From: Mycobacterium alsense
GTDB taxonomy: Bacteria > Actinomycetota > Actinomycetes > Mycobacteriales > Mycobacteriaceae
Assembly (NCBI RefSeq): GCF_002086635.1
Contig: NZ_MVHD01000007.1
Location: forward strand, 62,001-126,000
Length of the DNA: 64,000 bases
Reading direction: 5' to 3'
Positions within the stretch are counted from its first letter, which is position 1. Every line of letters starts with the position of its first letter. This document shows, piece after piece, positions 17,636-26,374 of this stretch. A program made the position numbers and the translations under genes. A model generated the notes under the pieces. It was not told the DNA's origin. It saw only the letters and a list, made by a program, of their open reading frames with translations, and searched no databases.

Positions 17636-18505
17636 TCACACTTTGCTGACCTCGTCGTCCCAACCGGTATCGCGCTCGCGCACGGCGGCCCTAACCCCCT
17701 TTTCATGGATCAGCCGTAGGTGATGCTCCTTGGCCACTGCGGCCTCAGCGCTGGGAACGTATGGGTCTCGGCCGACGTCGACCATCGCTGAAAGCCCCGC
17801 CGCTTCGTAGAGGCGATGCGTTCCGCGCTTGTTCGCCACCAGGTCACCAATTTCCATGCGTGCGATCTGCTCGGCAAAGCACAGCGCTGTCTGTTCTTCC
17901 TGGCCCAACGGGACGACCCGATTGACGTAGAACAGTTGTCGGGCCGTTTGCGCATCCATCCAGCCGCCGGTCATCCACAGCTGCTTCATTACTCGGATGG
18001 GAAAATGAAAGGGCATCAACGCATAAGGACCGTAGGGCGCCCCGACCCCGACTCGAGATTCCTCCCAACTGAACCGCGAGTTATCGGCTGCGATCACGAC
18101 GTCAGCGGCCAGGAGAATGGTATTGGCGTGGGGTCCTACATAACCTTTCGTTGCGACGACCAACCCCTTGGAGAAACGCCAGGGCGGAAGAAGATCTCCC
18201 GTGTGGACCCAGTACTTGCCTTGGATCGTCGCCGGCTCCTGACCGCCTATGGTCTCGGCAGCCACTTGTTGAACATCGTGACCAGAAGAGAAGTTTGCGC
18301 CCTCAGCAGTGAGCACGACGCAGCTGACATCGGCCATGCGATCACAATCCGCGAGGACCGAGTAGAACTCGTTCTCCATGGTGCTGTTGATCGCGTTCAT
18401 CTTCTCGGGCCGATTCAGCCGAATCATCACGATGCGCGCGCGCCGTTCCACCTTGACGCACGTCATCGCGGCCCAGTGCGCTTCAGGCAATACGTGTTCT
18501 CCCAT
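17636..18505 (-). CDS. Enoyl-CoA hydratase/isomerase (crotonase) family protein
   Basis: The protein has 289 residues. The crotonase fold is shown by VKVERRARIVMIRLNRPEKMNAIN, the first oxyanion segment SSGHDVQQV, and GYVGPHANTILLAADVVIA. The second turn is GPHAN rather than the usual G-x-G-G, and the usual catalytic glutamates are not obvious (the loop reads WEESRVGVGAPYGPY). It may catalyse a less common crotonase reaction such as isomerisation, hydrolysis or ring cleavage. The start has only a weak GGAA site. It lies in the middle of the leftward operon, after the two acyl-CoA dehydrogenases. Confidence 0.82.
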   Translation of the reverse strand: MGEHVLPEAHWAAMTCVKVERRARIVMIRLNRPEKMNAINSTMENEFYSVLADCDRMADVSCVVLTAEGANFSSGHDVQQVAAETIGGQEPATIQGKYWVHTGDLLPPWRFSKGLVVATKGYVGPHANTILLAADVVIAADNSRFSWEESRVGVGAPYGPYALMPFHFPIRVMKQLWMTGGWMDAQTARQLFYVNRVVPLGQEEQTALCFAEQIARMEIGDLVANKRGTHRLYEAAGLSAMVDVGRDPYVPSAEAAVAKEHHLRLIHEKGVRAAVRERDTGWDDEVSKV

Positions 18506-18537
18506 CGGTCTGTTCCATGCAATTGATGAGCTCTCAG

Positions 18538-19710
18538 TCAGCCACGTGGAAGACCGAGTACTTTCTGCGCGATGATGTTCCGCTGAATCTCTGATGTACC
18601 TCCGGCGATGGTGGCCGCGACCCCCCGGGTGTACCGCTCGAATCTGCTGGCGAAATACTCGTCGGGGTTCATCGGTTGGTATCGCTCGGTTACTGGATGC
18701 CGCAGCCCGTCGACGCCCGCTGTACTCAGAGTCAGCTCGGCAGCGCGCATTTCGGCTTCAGAGCCGAGGAGCTTAAGCACAGAGACGGAGAAGGTGTCGA
18801 TCTCTCCGCGGGCGGCACGAGCCAATGCCGCCGATCCAATCGCCCGAAGGGCGTGGTAGTCGATGACTGTCGACGCGAACCGATCACGTTCGACTTCGGT
18901 GCGGGGGCGGCAGTCGGCGATGAGATTGTCTATCCGGTCGGCAAGCATCACCCACATCATCGTGCGCTCATGCCCCAGTGAGCCATTGGCGACTGACCAT
19001 CCCTGGTTCAGCCCTCCTACGAGGTTCTCCGCTGGAACTCGGACGTCGGTGAAGAACACCTCATTGAAGTCGAGGTTGTCCTGACTGGCGATATCTGCGA
19101 AGGGGCGACACACCACGCCTTCGCTGCTCGTCGGAATTATCAGCGCCGAAATGCCCTTGTGCTTGGGGGCATCCGGATCTGTGCGAACAAAGGTCAGCAG
19201 AAAATCGGCATCATGCGCGCCAGACGTCCATACTTTCTGGCCGGTGACTACGAACTCGTCACCGTCTCGGACGGCCCGCGTTCGCAGGGACGCGAGGTCG
19301 GAGCCCGCGCTGGGCTCACTCATTCCGAGCGAAGCCGTCATTTCGGCGCGAAGGACCGGAACCGCCCAGCGCTGTTGTTGCTCGCGGGTGCCGAAAGTGA
19401 TTATGGATGCCGCAACGATGTTGACGCCCTGCGGGTTGAAGCTGTGATAGATGCGTCGCCGGCACAGTTCATCTAGGTGGACGAATTGCTGAAGGACACC
19501 CGCGTTACGACCCCCGAACTCGGGGGGCTGTGCCGGCAGTAGCCAGCCGTTGTCAAACAGCAGGCGCTGCCACTTCCTCGCCCAGGTCGGCATATGCGAG
19601 ACCGACCGCGGGCGCTCGAACGTTTCGGCTTCGGTCGGCAGGTTTTCGTCGAGAAATGCGGCGAACTCTGCCCGGAACGATTCGACATCTTGATCAAAAG
19701 TCAGCTGCAC
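18538..19710 (-). CDS. Acyl-CoA dehydrogenase, probable catalytic subunit of a heteromeric pair
   Basis: The protein has 390 residues from GTG 19710, with AGGGAG upstream; it overlaps the previous gene by 17 bp. It has the FAD-binding segments MSEPSAGSDLASL and VWTSGAHDAD, and the C-terminal TIAGGTSEIQRNIIAQKVLG. The C-terminal Glu of medium-chain enzymes is Gly here. A Glu in SLGHERTMMW sits where isovaleryl-type and steroid FadE26-type enzymes keep their base. The neighbouring dehydrogenase lacks that Glu, so the two probably form an alpha2-beta2 complex like the cholesterol side-chain FadE pairs. Confidence 0.85.
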   Translation of the reverse strand: MQLTFDQDVESFRAEFAAFLDENLPTEAETFERPRSVSHMPTWARKWQRLLFDNGWLLPAQPPEFGGRNAGVLQQFVHLDELCRRRIYHSFNPQGVNIVAASIITFGTREQQQRWAVPVLRAEMTASLGMSEPSAGSDLASLRTRAVRDGDEFVVTGQKVWTSGAHDADFLLTFVRTDPDAPKHKGISALIIPTSSEGVVCRPFADIASQDNLDFNEVFFTDVRVPAENLVGGLNQGWSVANGSLGHERTMMWVMLADRIDNLIADCRPRTEVERDRFASTVIDYHALRAIGSAALARAARGEIDTFSVSVLKLLGSEAEMRAAELTLSTAGVDGLRHPVTERYQPMNPDEYFASRFERYTRGVAATIAGGTSEIQRNIIAQKVLGLPRG

Positions 19711-20692
19711 GATACTCCCTGGCGATGAGCGCGCGATGCTCTGAGGCATCGCCGAGCATCAGTTCCCCCGCCTTCGCGCGTTTAATGGCGAATTGCAGGT
19801 CGTTTTCCCATGTGAACCCCATAGCGCCGAAGCACTGCAATCCGTGCTGGACGACGAGCGACTGCGCCTCCCCCGCTGCAGCTTTCGCCATCGCGGCGAA
19901 CAGGCGGCGACGCGGATCGTCAGCGACGATGGTGAGCGCCGAGAGGTATGCCAATGCTCGCGCCCGCTCGATGGCAACATGCATGTCCGCGGCCTTATGT
20001 TGGAGCGCTTGAAACGACCCGATCGGTACCCCGAACTGGTAGCGCTGCTTGAGGTGTTCCAGAACCATGTCGACTATGCGTTGACACGCGCCAACGATTG
20101 TGATCGCCATTCCGGTCAGCGCAATGTGCCATGCCCGCTCGGTGTCGGATGCGATCCGGTTCTCATCGCCGACATACACTTCGTTAAAGCGAAGGTCCGC
20201 GAGGTGCAGCACGGGATCGATTGCTGCGACCCGACGAGATATCACGGCTTTCGCCTCGACAACGAACACACCGGCGGGCGTCACCACGGCGAGTCGGTCT
20301 GCACGGTTCCCGTCGAGGACGTAACGAGCTGCACCGTCGAGAACCCAGCCGGCGCGATCCCTGTATGCCGTGACACCGCTGTACACCGCGGCGCCGGCGC
20401 CATCCTGCCCGACCCGGTCGCCAACCAAAGGCGCGAACTGCGTCATTGTCGCCAAGAACGGCGTCGGATCACTCGCGCGCCCAAGTTCTTCGAGGAGGAG
20501 TGTGAGCTCGACGAAGCTTTCAGTGCCGATGAGCTCCGTCCAGCCTTCGTCGATGTACCACTGCCATAGCGGGCCGGCGTCGGCGTCACCCTCCGCGATC
20601 GCCCGGACAAGGGACGGTGGGCACTGTTTGGTCAGCGCCCCCCGGACCGTTTCGCGCCAAAGACGCTGGTCATCGTCGAGCTCAAGAAGCAA
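19694..20692 (-). CDS. Acyl-CoA dehydrogenase-like, probable partner subunit
   Basis: The protein has about 332 residues if started at TTG 20692, which gives the usual opening LLELDDDQRLWRETVRGAL. A longer TTG frame from 20773 would run through a palindrome and likely promoter. It is shorter than typical acyl-CoA dehydrogenases. It has the helical C-terminal core (QRYQFGVPIGSFQALQHKAA, QHGLQCFGAMGFTWENDLQ) but neither of the usual catalytic Glu positions. This matches the non-catalytic, FAD- or substrate-shaping subunit of mycobacterial heterotetrameric FadE enzymes. It is first in the leftward operon. Confidence 0.8.
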   Translation of the reverse strand: MLLELDDDQRLWRETVRGALTKQCPPSLVRAIAEGDADAGPLWQWYIDEGWTELIGTESFVELTLLLEELGRASDPTPFLATMTQFAPLVGDRVGQDGAGAAVYSGVTAYRDRAGWVLDGAARYVLDGNRADRLAVVTPAGVFVVEAKAVISRRVAAIDPVLHLADLRFNEVYVGDENRIASDTERAWHIALTGMAITIVGACQRIVDMVLEHLKQRYQFGVPIGSFQALQHKAADMHVAIERARALAYLSALTIVADDPRRRLFAAMAKAAAGEAQSLVVQHGLQCFGAMGFTWENDLQFAIKRAKAGELMLGDASEHRALIAREYRAADF

Positions 20693-20721
20693 CTGGGCCC
20701 CATCTTGTCCGAAAACTTTCG

Positions 20722-20740
20722 ACGAGAATATAATTCTCGT
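20722..20740. promoter_or_regulatory. Palindrome 1 in divergent control region, overlapping a TATAAT
   Basis: ACGAGAAT and ATTCTCGT are perfect 8-bp arms around a 3-bp spacer. The centre contains TATAAT (20729-20734) reading right, with TTGTCC 18 bp upstream, and TTATAT on the other strand. A protein bound here would cover promoter elements of the leftward operon. Confidence 0.5.
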
Positions 20741-20763
20741 ATCGCGCAAGTCTAGGTTGACGG

Positions 20764-20780
20764 ATCTTGACAATCAAGAT
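20764..20780. promoter_or_regulatory. Palindrome 2 in divergent control region, overlapping a -35 box
   Basis: ATCTTGA and TCAAGAT are perfect 7-bp arms with a CAA centre. The left arm and centre contain a consensus TTGACA (20767-20772), with TAGAAC 16 bp further right as a weak -10. This is a likely operator or promoter for the rightward dehydratase-ligase genes. Confidence 0.5.
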
Positions 20781-20794
20781 GTGCAGGATAGAAC

Positions 20795-20811
20795 ATCGGA
20801 AGTTATCCGAT
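20795..20811. promoter_or_regulatory. Palindrome 3 in divergent control region
   Basis: ATCGGA and TCCGAT are 6-bp arms around a 5-bp spacer, downstream of the TTGACA element. It is the third inverted repeat within 90 bp. It may be another operator, or an element in the 5' leader of the rightward transcript, since the gene starts only at 20969. Confidence 0.4.
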
Positions 20812-20968
20812 CTTGGCGATGACGCCGGGAAGAAGGGGACCACCACCCATAGGCCGTCGACAGGCCCCTTCCGTCGCTTCGGGCCTCCACGCGGCCCTAG
20901 GTGCGACGAGGACGGCAGGCGTGGGCCGCGGCGTCGTCAACGTCCATCGCTGAGCAGGAGCACACACA

Positions 20969-22177
20969 ATGGCCAAGCAGTCGACCACAACAGGTCCCAC
21001 CTCGACGAAAGTCGAGCTCGATCTGTCCGACGTCGACCACCGGGTCGGCAAACCCGTCGGGGGCGGCCAGTTGTGGGATCCCTGTAGTTCCTCCGACATT
21101 CGTCGCTGGGTGATGGCGATGGACTATCCGAATCCGATCCATTGGGATGAGGAATTCGCGCGGGCGTCCAAGTTCGGGGGCATCATCGCGCCGCAGTCGA
21201 TGGCGGTCGCCCTCGACTACGGGCACGGCGCGGGACCCGCGTGCGTAGGGCACATTCCGAACAGCCATCTGATCTTTGGGGGTGAGGAATGGTGGTTCTA
21301 CGGATGCCCCGTCCGGCCGGGCGACCAACTGTTCCAAGAACGACGGTTCCACGACTACAAGGTTGTGGAGACGAAATTCGCTGGGCCCACCATGTTTTCG
21401 CGCGGCGACACCACCCATACCAACCAGAACGGCGTCCTGGTAGCCCGCGAACGCTCGACGGGGATCCGCTATCTCTATGAAGAGGCCAGGAAACGCGGGA
21501 TGTTCGAAAGCCAGCTCGGCGACATCAAGCAATGGACACAGCTCGAACTGGAAGAAGTCGACAGATTGCGCCGGGACTGGCTGGAATCGAACCGGATGGG
21601 CATCTCGCCGCACTTTGACGAGGTGAACGTGGGTGACACGCTACCGCGACGCGTGATCGGTCCGCACAGCATAGCGAGTTTCACCACCGAATACCGGGCC
21701 TTCGTCTTCAACATCTGGGGCGCATTCCGGTGGGTTGCACCGGTCGGCGTCGACGATCCGTGGGTCTATCAGGATCCTGGTTTTGGCAAGGATTTCGCGT
21801 TCGACGAGGAAGACGCGAAGGTCGATCCCCGCAAGCGCGACGGACTCTATCTCGGCCCGTCACGTGGTCATATCGACGCCGACCGGGCCACCGAGGTCGG
21901 AATGGCGCGCGCCTACGGCTACGGCGCAACGATGGGCGCCTGGTGCACCGACTATCTCGCCTACTGGGCCGGCAATGACGGAATGGTCCGGCACACCAAG
22001 GCAGACTTCCGCGGACCCGCGTTCGAGGGCGACGTCACCTACTTCGACGCCGAGGTCATCGGCAAGGAAACGGAATCCGCATGGGGGGTGCCACTGGTTC
22101 AGGTCAAGTTGCGCCTCAGCAACCAGAATGACGAGGAACTCGTCGCCTGCACGGCCGAGATCGAGCTACCGGTGTAG
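20969..22177 (+). CDS. MaoC-like double-hotdog dehydratase/hydratase
   Basis: The protein has 402 residues in two hotdog halves. The N-terminal half (about 20-170) resembles FAS1-like dehydratase domains, with SSSDIRRWVMAMDYPNPIHW and a following FGGIIAPQSMA. The C-terminal half (about 215-400) carries GPHSIASFTTEYRAF and YGATMGAWCTDYL. Similar fused proteins hydrate enoyl-CoA thioesters in steroid and acyl-CoA pathways. AGGAG lies about 9 bp before the ATG. The ligase gene follows after 16 bp, so this pair probably supplies and hydrates a CoA intermediate for the divergent operon. Confidence 0.85.
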   Translation: MAKQSTTTGPTSTKVELDLSDVDHRVGKPVGGGQLWDPCSSSDIRRWVMAMDYPNPIHWDEEFARASKFGGIIAPQSMAVALDYGHGAGPACVGHIPNSHLIFGGEEWWFYGCPVRPGDQLFQERRFHDYKVVETKFAGPTMFSRGDTTHTNQNGVLVARERSTGIRYLYEEARKRGMFESQLGDIKQWTQLELEEVDRLRRDWLESNRMGISPHFDEVNVGDTLPRRVIGPHSIASFTTEYRAFVFNIWGAFRWVAPVGVDDPWVYQDPGFGKDFAFDEEDAKVDPRKRDGLYLGPSRGHIDADRATEVGMARAYGYGATMGAWCTDYLAYWAGNDGMVRHTKADFRGPAFEGDVTYFDAEVIGKETESAWGVPLVQVKLRLSNQNDEELVACTAEIELPV

Positions 22178-22193
22178 CGAGGCCAGTGAATAG

Positions 22194-23885
22194 ATGAATT
22201 CTGGCGCTGCGAAATCCCTTTCGATCGCATATGGCCCGCCGCTGAGCGACGAGCCGGGACTTGGGCCTCTCACGCTTCCAGGCTTTCTGCGTGACGTGAC
22301 ATCGACCTACAGCGACCGAGAAGCACTCGTCTTGCGCACTGCCAACGACGAAATTCGCTGGACGTATTCCGAGCTGTGGGAGAGAGCAGTCGAAGTGGCA
22401 TGCGCGTTGCGTGCCTGTGGCGTTGGCAAAGACACTCGGGTCGGCGTCTTGATGACCAACCGTCCCGAGTGGATTTCGGCCGTTTTCGGCGTCTCGCTCG
22501 CCGGTGGGGTGGCCGTGACACTTAGCACGTTCTCGACCGCGTCGGAGCTCGAATACCTACTCAGGTCGTCAAGTGCCGCCATGCTGCTGTTTGAGCGGAG
22601 CGTGCTGAAGACAGACTTCGTGACCGTCTTGTCCGAGCTGGATCCCGCGATTTGCACGATGGCACCAGGAGCGCTGCAGTCCAAAAGGTTCCCATTTCTC
22701 CGTCATCTCGCAACGGTCGGAGAAGCGCCGCCCGGCATCGACTCATGGGACACTTTCCTAGCCCGTGGTCGCGGCGAACCGCGCGAACTGGTACAGGCGA
22801 CCGCTGAAGCAGTACGTCCGAGTGATGCGGCGGCGGTGTTCTTCTCGTCCGGATCCACGAGCAAACCCAAGGGCATCGTGAGCTCCCACCGCGGCGTAAC
22901 CATCCAAATGTGGCGCTTCAGAACGATGTGCGGGTTCAGCCCCGACGACAACGTCCGTTGCTGGTCGGCTAACGGCTTCTTCTGGTCCGGCAATTTCGTG
23001 ATGTCACTTGGCGCCACGCTCGCAGCCGGCGGGTCGCTGGTACTGCAACCAACCTTTGACGCCGCCGATGCGCTAGAACTGATGGTCGCGGAGCGCGTGA
23101 ACTACCCGTTCGCCTGGCCACATCAGTGGGCGCAAATCGAAAGCTTGCCCAACTGGCTTGAGGCGGACTTGAGGAGCATGCGGTTCGCCGACTCCAAGAC
23201 AGCGATCGCTCGTCATCCCGCGGTGTCCGCCGAAGTGTCCTTCCCGGAACACGCCTACGGCAACACCGAAACATTCACGTTCTCAACGGGATTTGGAGTC
23301 AACGCATCGCGCGAGGTGCACGCCGATAGCTGGGGAGTGCCGTTGCCGGGCGTGACGGTCAAGATCGTGGACCCTGCTACCGGCCGAGTGATTTCGCGAG
23401 GCGAAAGCGGCGAGATCTGCGTTAAGGGACCCACACTGATGCTGGGCTACCTGGGTACACCGCTGGACGAGACGCTAGACGCGGAGGGGTTCTTCCACAC
23501 CGGTGACGGCGGATACCTCGACGACGCCGACCGTCTGTTCTGGGACGGCCGGCTCACCGAAATCATCAAGACGGGCGGCGCGAATGTCTCACCGCTGGAG
23601 GTCGACGATGCGCTGGCGAAGCATCCGGCGGTGAAGCTGACCAAAACTGTTGGCCTGCCGCATGACAATCTCGGCGAGATCGTTGTCGCGTGCGTCGTGC
23701 CGCACGACGGAGCCAGCGTCGAAGCCGACGAGATCCGCAAATACTTGCGAGAACGGCTGGCGAGCTACAAGGTACCGCGCCACGTACTCTTTTTCTGCGA
23801 AGCAGAGATCGCCCTGACAGGCAGCAACAAGATCAAGTCCGACGAGCTTCGAGAGCTCGCCGCAAAACGACTGTCGGTCATATGA
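22194..23885 (+). CDS. AMP-forming acyl-CoA synthetase
   Basis: The protein has 563 residues. Adenylation motifs are FFSSGSTSKPKGIVSSH (A3), YGNTETF (A5), GFFHTGDGG (A7), GRLTEIIKTGGANVSPLEV (A8) and LTGSNKIKSDELR (A10, lysine present). The A3 loop has SSGSTSKPKG rather than TSGTTGxPKG, a conservative variant. It activates a carboxylic acid as the CoA thioester by way of an acyl-adenylate. The dehydratase gene directly upstream and the divergent beta-oxidation operon suggest it acts on an acid released from the same substrate. Its full A10 motif contrasts with the ligase at 15523-17163. Confidence 0.9.
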   Translation: MNSGAAKSLSIAYGPPLSDEPGLGPLTLPGFLRDVTSTYSDREALVLRTANDEIRWTYSELWERAVEVACALRACGVGKDTRVGVLMTNRPEWISAVFGVSLAGGVAVTLSTFSTASELEYLLRSSSAAMLLFERSVLKTDFVTVLSELDPAICTMAPGALQSKRFPFLRHLATVGEAPPGIDSWDTFLARGRGEPRELVQATAEAVRPSDAAAVFFSSGSTSKPKGIVSSHRGVTIQMWRFRTMCGFSPDDNVRCWSANGFFWSGNFVMSLGATLAAGGSLVLQPTFDAADALELMVAERVNYPFAWPHQWAQIESLPNWLEADLRSMRFADSKTAIARHPAVSAEVSFPEHAYGNTETFTFSTGFGVNASREVHADSWGVPLPGVTVKIVDPATGRVISRGESGEICVKGPTLMLGYLGTPLDETLDAEGFFHTGDGGYLDDADRLFWDGRLTEIIKTGGANVSPLEVDDALAKHPAVKLTKTVGLPHDNLGEIVVACVVPHDGASVEADEIRKYLRERLASYKVPRHVLFFCEAEIALTGSNKIKSDELRELAAKRLSVI

Positions 23886-23962
23886 GCCTAATGAAGCTGT
23901 GCCGGTAGCGTTTTGGTGAGCGGGGCGGGAATAGCCACGTACCGATGGCCCCGGTAGTGCAC

Positions 23963-24706
23963 CTAGTTTATTGTCGACTGTTTGCGCGCGGCAGCGTCAT
24001 CCGCACGCGTTGCCGCCGAGGGGAGGATTGCTTGGCGACACCAGGACCACACAACCTCTTCGGTCAGGGCAGTCTCATCCATCCCACCGTGCAACGCGTT
24101 GTACTGGCCCAGCGAAGTGAGGGTGGAGCCCAACAGCGACGTCAGTTGCTTCACGGTGAGGTCGTTTCGAACGAGGCCCGCTTGCGAACATGCGGTCAAA
24201 ATCTCTGTCAACAGCTTGCGGTGCGGTTCCCATACCTTCGCAAACGCTTCCGGATTATCCAGTTCAAGGCTCAAGTTGTAAATCAGCACAAGACGACCGC
24301 CTACTTCTTGCGATGAGCCGGGACGGGACAGCACTCCTCTGCACCATGCCTCCAGCTGCCCCATCGGGCCTTCTGCCGCCTCGACTTTTTCCCTTATCGC
24401 TTCGGTGAATTGAGCAGTGACGTCTTCGTACAAGGCCAACAGAAGTTCGTCCTTGCCGGCGAAGTGCTGATAGAAGGTCCTTACGCTGAGGTTCGCACGA
24501 TCGGCCAGTGTCTGTAACGTGAAACTCGCTTGCCCGGATTCTTGGACCAGCTCCAGCGCCGTCGCCATAAACCGCGTGCTCCGAGCAACCGCTAAAGCCC
24601 GCGCATCGCCGAGGCGACGCTCAATTGCTCGTTCCTGCCACGTGCGGCCCTGATGGCTGTCCTCGTTCGAGGTTCGCGGGCGACCGTTGTCGATTTTGTC
24701 GTTCAC
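23963..24706 (-). CDS. TetR/AcrR family transcriptional regulator
   Basis: The protein has about 247 residues from GTG 24706; ATG 24763 is an alternative, and neither has a clear ribosome site. A charged N-terminal extension of about 40 residues precedes the helix-turn-helix FTLQTLADRANLSVRTFYQHFAGKDELLLAL in two parts. The C-terminal sensor domain follows. It converges on the ligase gene (77 bp gap). With the first TetR gene at the other side of the cluster, it is a candidate to bind the palindromes at 20.7-20.8 kb, but that is inference. Confidence 0.85.
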   Translation of the reverse strand: MNDKIDNGRPRTSNEDSHQGRTWQERAIERRLGDARALAVARSTRFMATALELVQESGQASFTLQTLADRANLSVRTFYQHFAGKDELLLALYEDVTAQFTEAIREKVEAAEGPMGQLEAWCRGVLSRPGSSQEVGGRLVLIYNLSLELDNPEAFAKVWEPHRKLLTEILTACSQAGLVRNDLTVKQLTSLLGSTLTSLGQYNALHGGMDETALTEEVVWSWCRQAILPSAATRADDAAARKQSTIN

Positions 24707-24789
24707 TGCAGGCAAATATACCGCCGATTCACCTGCGATCAGCCGTCTGCTCCTGACCCACATAGTCTTTTTTCGACGCGCAAAGGAGC

Positions 24790-24812
24790 AATTGTCAAGA
24801 CCTGTGGATCGG
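24790..24812 (+). repeat. Solo copy of an IS256-end-like sequence
   Basis: This 23-bp stretch beginning AATTGTCAAGACC matches 26967-26989, next to the IS256-type transposase remnant, at 20 of 23 positions and in the same orientation. It could be a footprint of another element, or chance: 23-bp matches of this quality can arise in 64 kb. It also contains a TTGACA on the minus strand that could serve the TetR gene. Confidence 0.3.
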
Positions 24813-24833
24813 TACTGCGGCTGGCGCGCGGTG

Positions 24834-25889
24834 TTATGTGCCGGCTGCCGGACGGGGCAGGATCCGTGACAGGCCGAAACTGGGCAGTACCGCGGCATCG
24901 AAGCGGGTGACTTCACGGACCAAGTCACCGGCGAGGGTCAGGACGACGATGCCCACTGATCGCCATACCCCCGCGGTTGGGTCTGCGACGTATGCAGCGA
25001 AAGCCGGCTGACCATTGGCACGGGTGTGAACCACGTGCATGGTTCGCCCGCGCGGTGGAGACATGGCGGTGAAAAAGCGTTCGGCCGCTGCGCGCCCTTG
25101 ATATTCGAACGGCATCGGCGGCATCTTGACCCACGCGTCCTCGCTGAGCAGGGCAACGATCGCGGGAACATCGTGCGCGACGAATGCCTCGACGAACCGT
25201 TCGACCGTTTGGCGTTCGGTGGTCGAACCGGCACCCGGCGCTAACTCAAGACTGCCACGGTGCTCAAGCTTGTCGCGGAGCGTGGCACGGGCGCGCTTGA
25301 GCGCGCTGGTGACGGATTCCTCGGTGGTGTCGAGGGTGTTCGCGACCTCGCTGGCTCGGTAACCGAGGACGTCGCGCAGGATCAGCACCGCCCGCTGCCG
25401 GGGCGGTAGCAGTTGTAGCGCGGTGATGAACGCGAGTGAGATCGCCTCGCGTGTCGCCACCACGGCGTCGGGGCCCGGCGCGTCGTCGGGTAGGTCATCG
25501 AGCAAGACATCCGGGTAGGGTTGAAGCCAGCCCACCTCGCTGGTCCTCGTGGGCTCCGGGGGCTCCACACGCGGGACCGTCGTCATCGCAGCGGGTCGCC
25601 GGGCGCCTGCGCGCAACGCGTCGAGGCTACGGTTGGTCGCCACCCGGTACAGCCAGGTGCGGAGCGCCGCGCGCCCCTCGAAACCGGCCAATCCCTGCCA
25701 CGCCGAGAGCAGGGTTTCCTGGACGGCGTCTTCGGCATCTTGAAACGAACCGAGGATTCGGTAGCAGTGCACATGCAGTTCACGCCGGTAGGGCGCGACC
25801 AGCGAGTCGAACGCCGTCGCGTCGCCGGCCTGAGCCCGCGCCAACAGATCCGCCGCCATCTCGTCACTATCGCATCGATTCACTCTCAT
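24834..25889 (-). CDS. ECF sigma factor with C-terminal SnoaL-like domain (SigG/SigJ-like)
   Basis: The protein has 351 residues from ATG 25889; GGAGG is close upstream, and GTG 25883 is also possible. Region 2 includes HCYRILGSFQDAEDAVQETL and TWLYRVATNRSLDALR. Region 4 includes LLPPRQRAVLILRDVLGYRA and a helix-turn-helix ending TALKRARATLRDKL-like sequence. About 130 C-terminal residues (TVERFVEAFVAHDVPAIVAL onward) form an NTF2/SnoaL fold, which replaces a separate anti-sigma factor in such sigma factors. It diverges from the YCII and SRPBCC genes, its probable targets. Confidence 0.9.
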   Translation of the reverse strand: MRVNRCDSDEMAADLLARAQAGDATAFDSLVAPYRRELHVHCYRILGSFQDAEDAVQETLLSAWQGLAGFEGRAALRTWLYRVATNRSLDALRAGARRPAAMTTVPRVEPPEPTRTSEVGWLQPYPDVLLDDLPDDAPGPDAVVATREAISLAFITALQLLPPRQRAVLILRDVLGYRASEVANTLDTTEESVTSALKRARATLRDKLEHRGSLELAPGAGSTTERQTVERFVEAFVAHDVPAIVALLSEDAWVKMPPMPFEYQGRAAAERFFTAMSPPRGRTMHVVHTRANGQPAFAAYVADPTAGVWRSVGIVVLTLAGDLVREVTRFDAAVLPSFGLSRILPRPAAGT

Positions 25890-26041
25890 GCCCCTCCGAA
25901 CTTCACGGTCCCTAATACAGACGTCGACAGGCGAGCGAACTGGGCGACGAATAACCGACCAGTTTGGCATGCCCAGGAGGACTAGATAGAGGACCGCACG
26001 ATGGATGCCCCGCAGCAGCGGATGGATGAAGGGATCGACCG

Positions 26042-26335
26042 ATGGCTGAGTTTGTATTCGCGTATCGGATGCCGGAGAACTACCAAATGGGCGAAACGGA
26101 CGTCAGGGAAGCGTGGCAGGCGTGGTTTGCCGGGATGGGTGAGGATCTGCTCGACATGGGCAAGCCTGCCGCGGCCGCCGAGACCGTCGGGCGCTGCGGC
26201 AACGCTACGTGGCTGGGCGGCTTCTCGATCATCCGCGCCAACAGCGCTGAGAAAGCCCTAGAAATCGCCCGCCGCTGCCCGGGCCTAGCCTCCGGCGGCG
26301 GCGTCGAGGTCGCCACCCTGCTCGACCTTCGCTGA
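26042..26335 (+). CDS. YCII-related domain protein
   Basis: The protein has 97 residues; GAAGGG lies about 8 bp upstream. It has the ferredoxin-like dimeric fold of the YCII/DGPF family, with FVFAYRMPENY at the start and GFSIIRANSAEKALEIARRC near the end. Genes of this family often stand next to ECF sigma factors in actinobacteria, as here. The enzymatic role is unknown. Confidence 0.75.
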   Translation: MAEFVFAYRMPENYQMGETDVREAWQAWFAGMGEDLLDMGKPAAAAETVGRCGNATWLGGFSIIRANSAEKALEIARRCPGLASGGGVEVATLLDLR

Positions 26336-26374
26336 CCGCCCTCACAAACACGTCGATCGAAAGGGACATAACTC

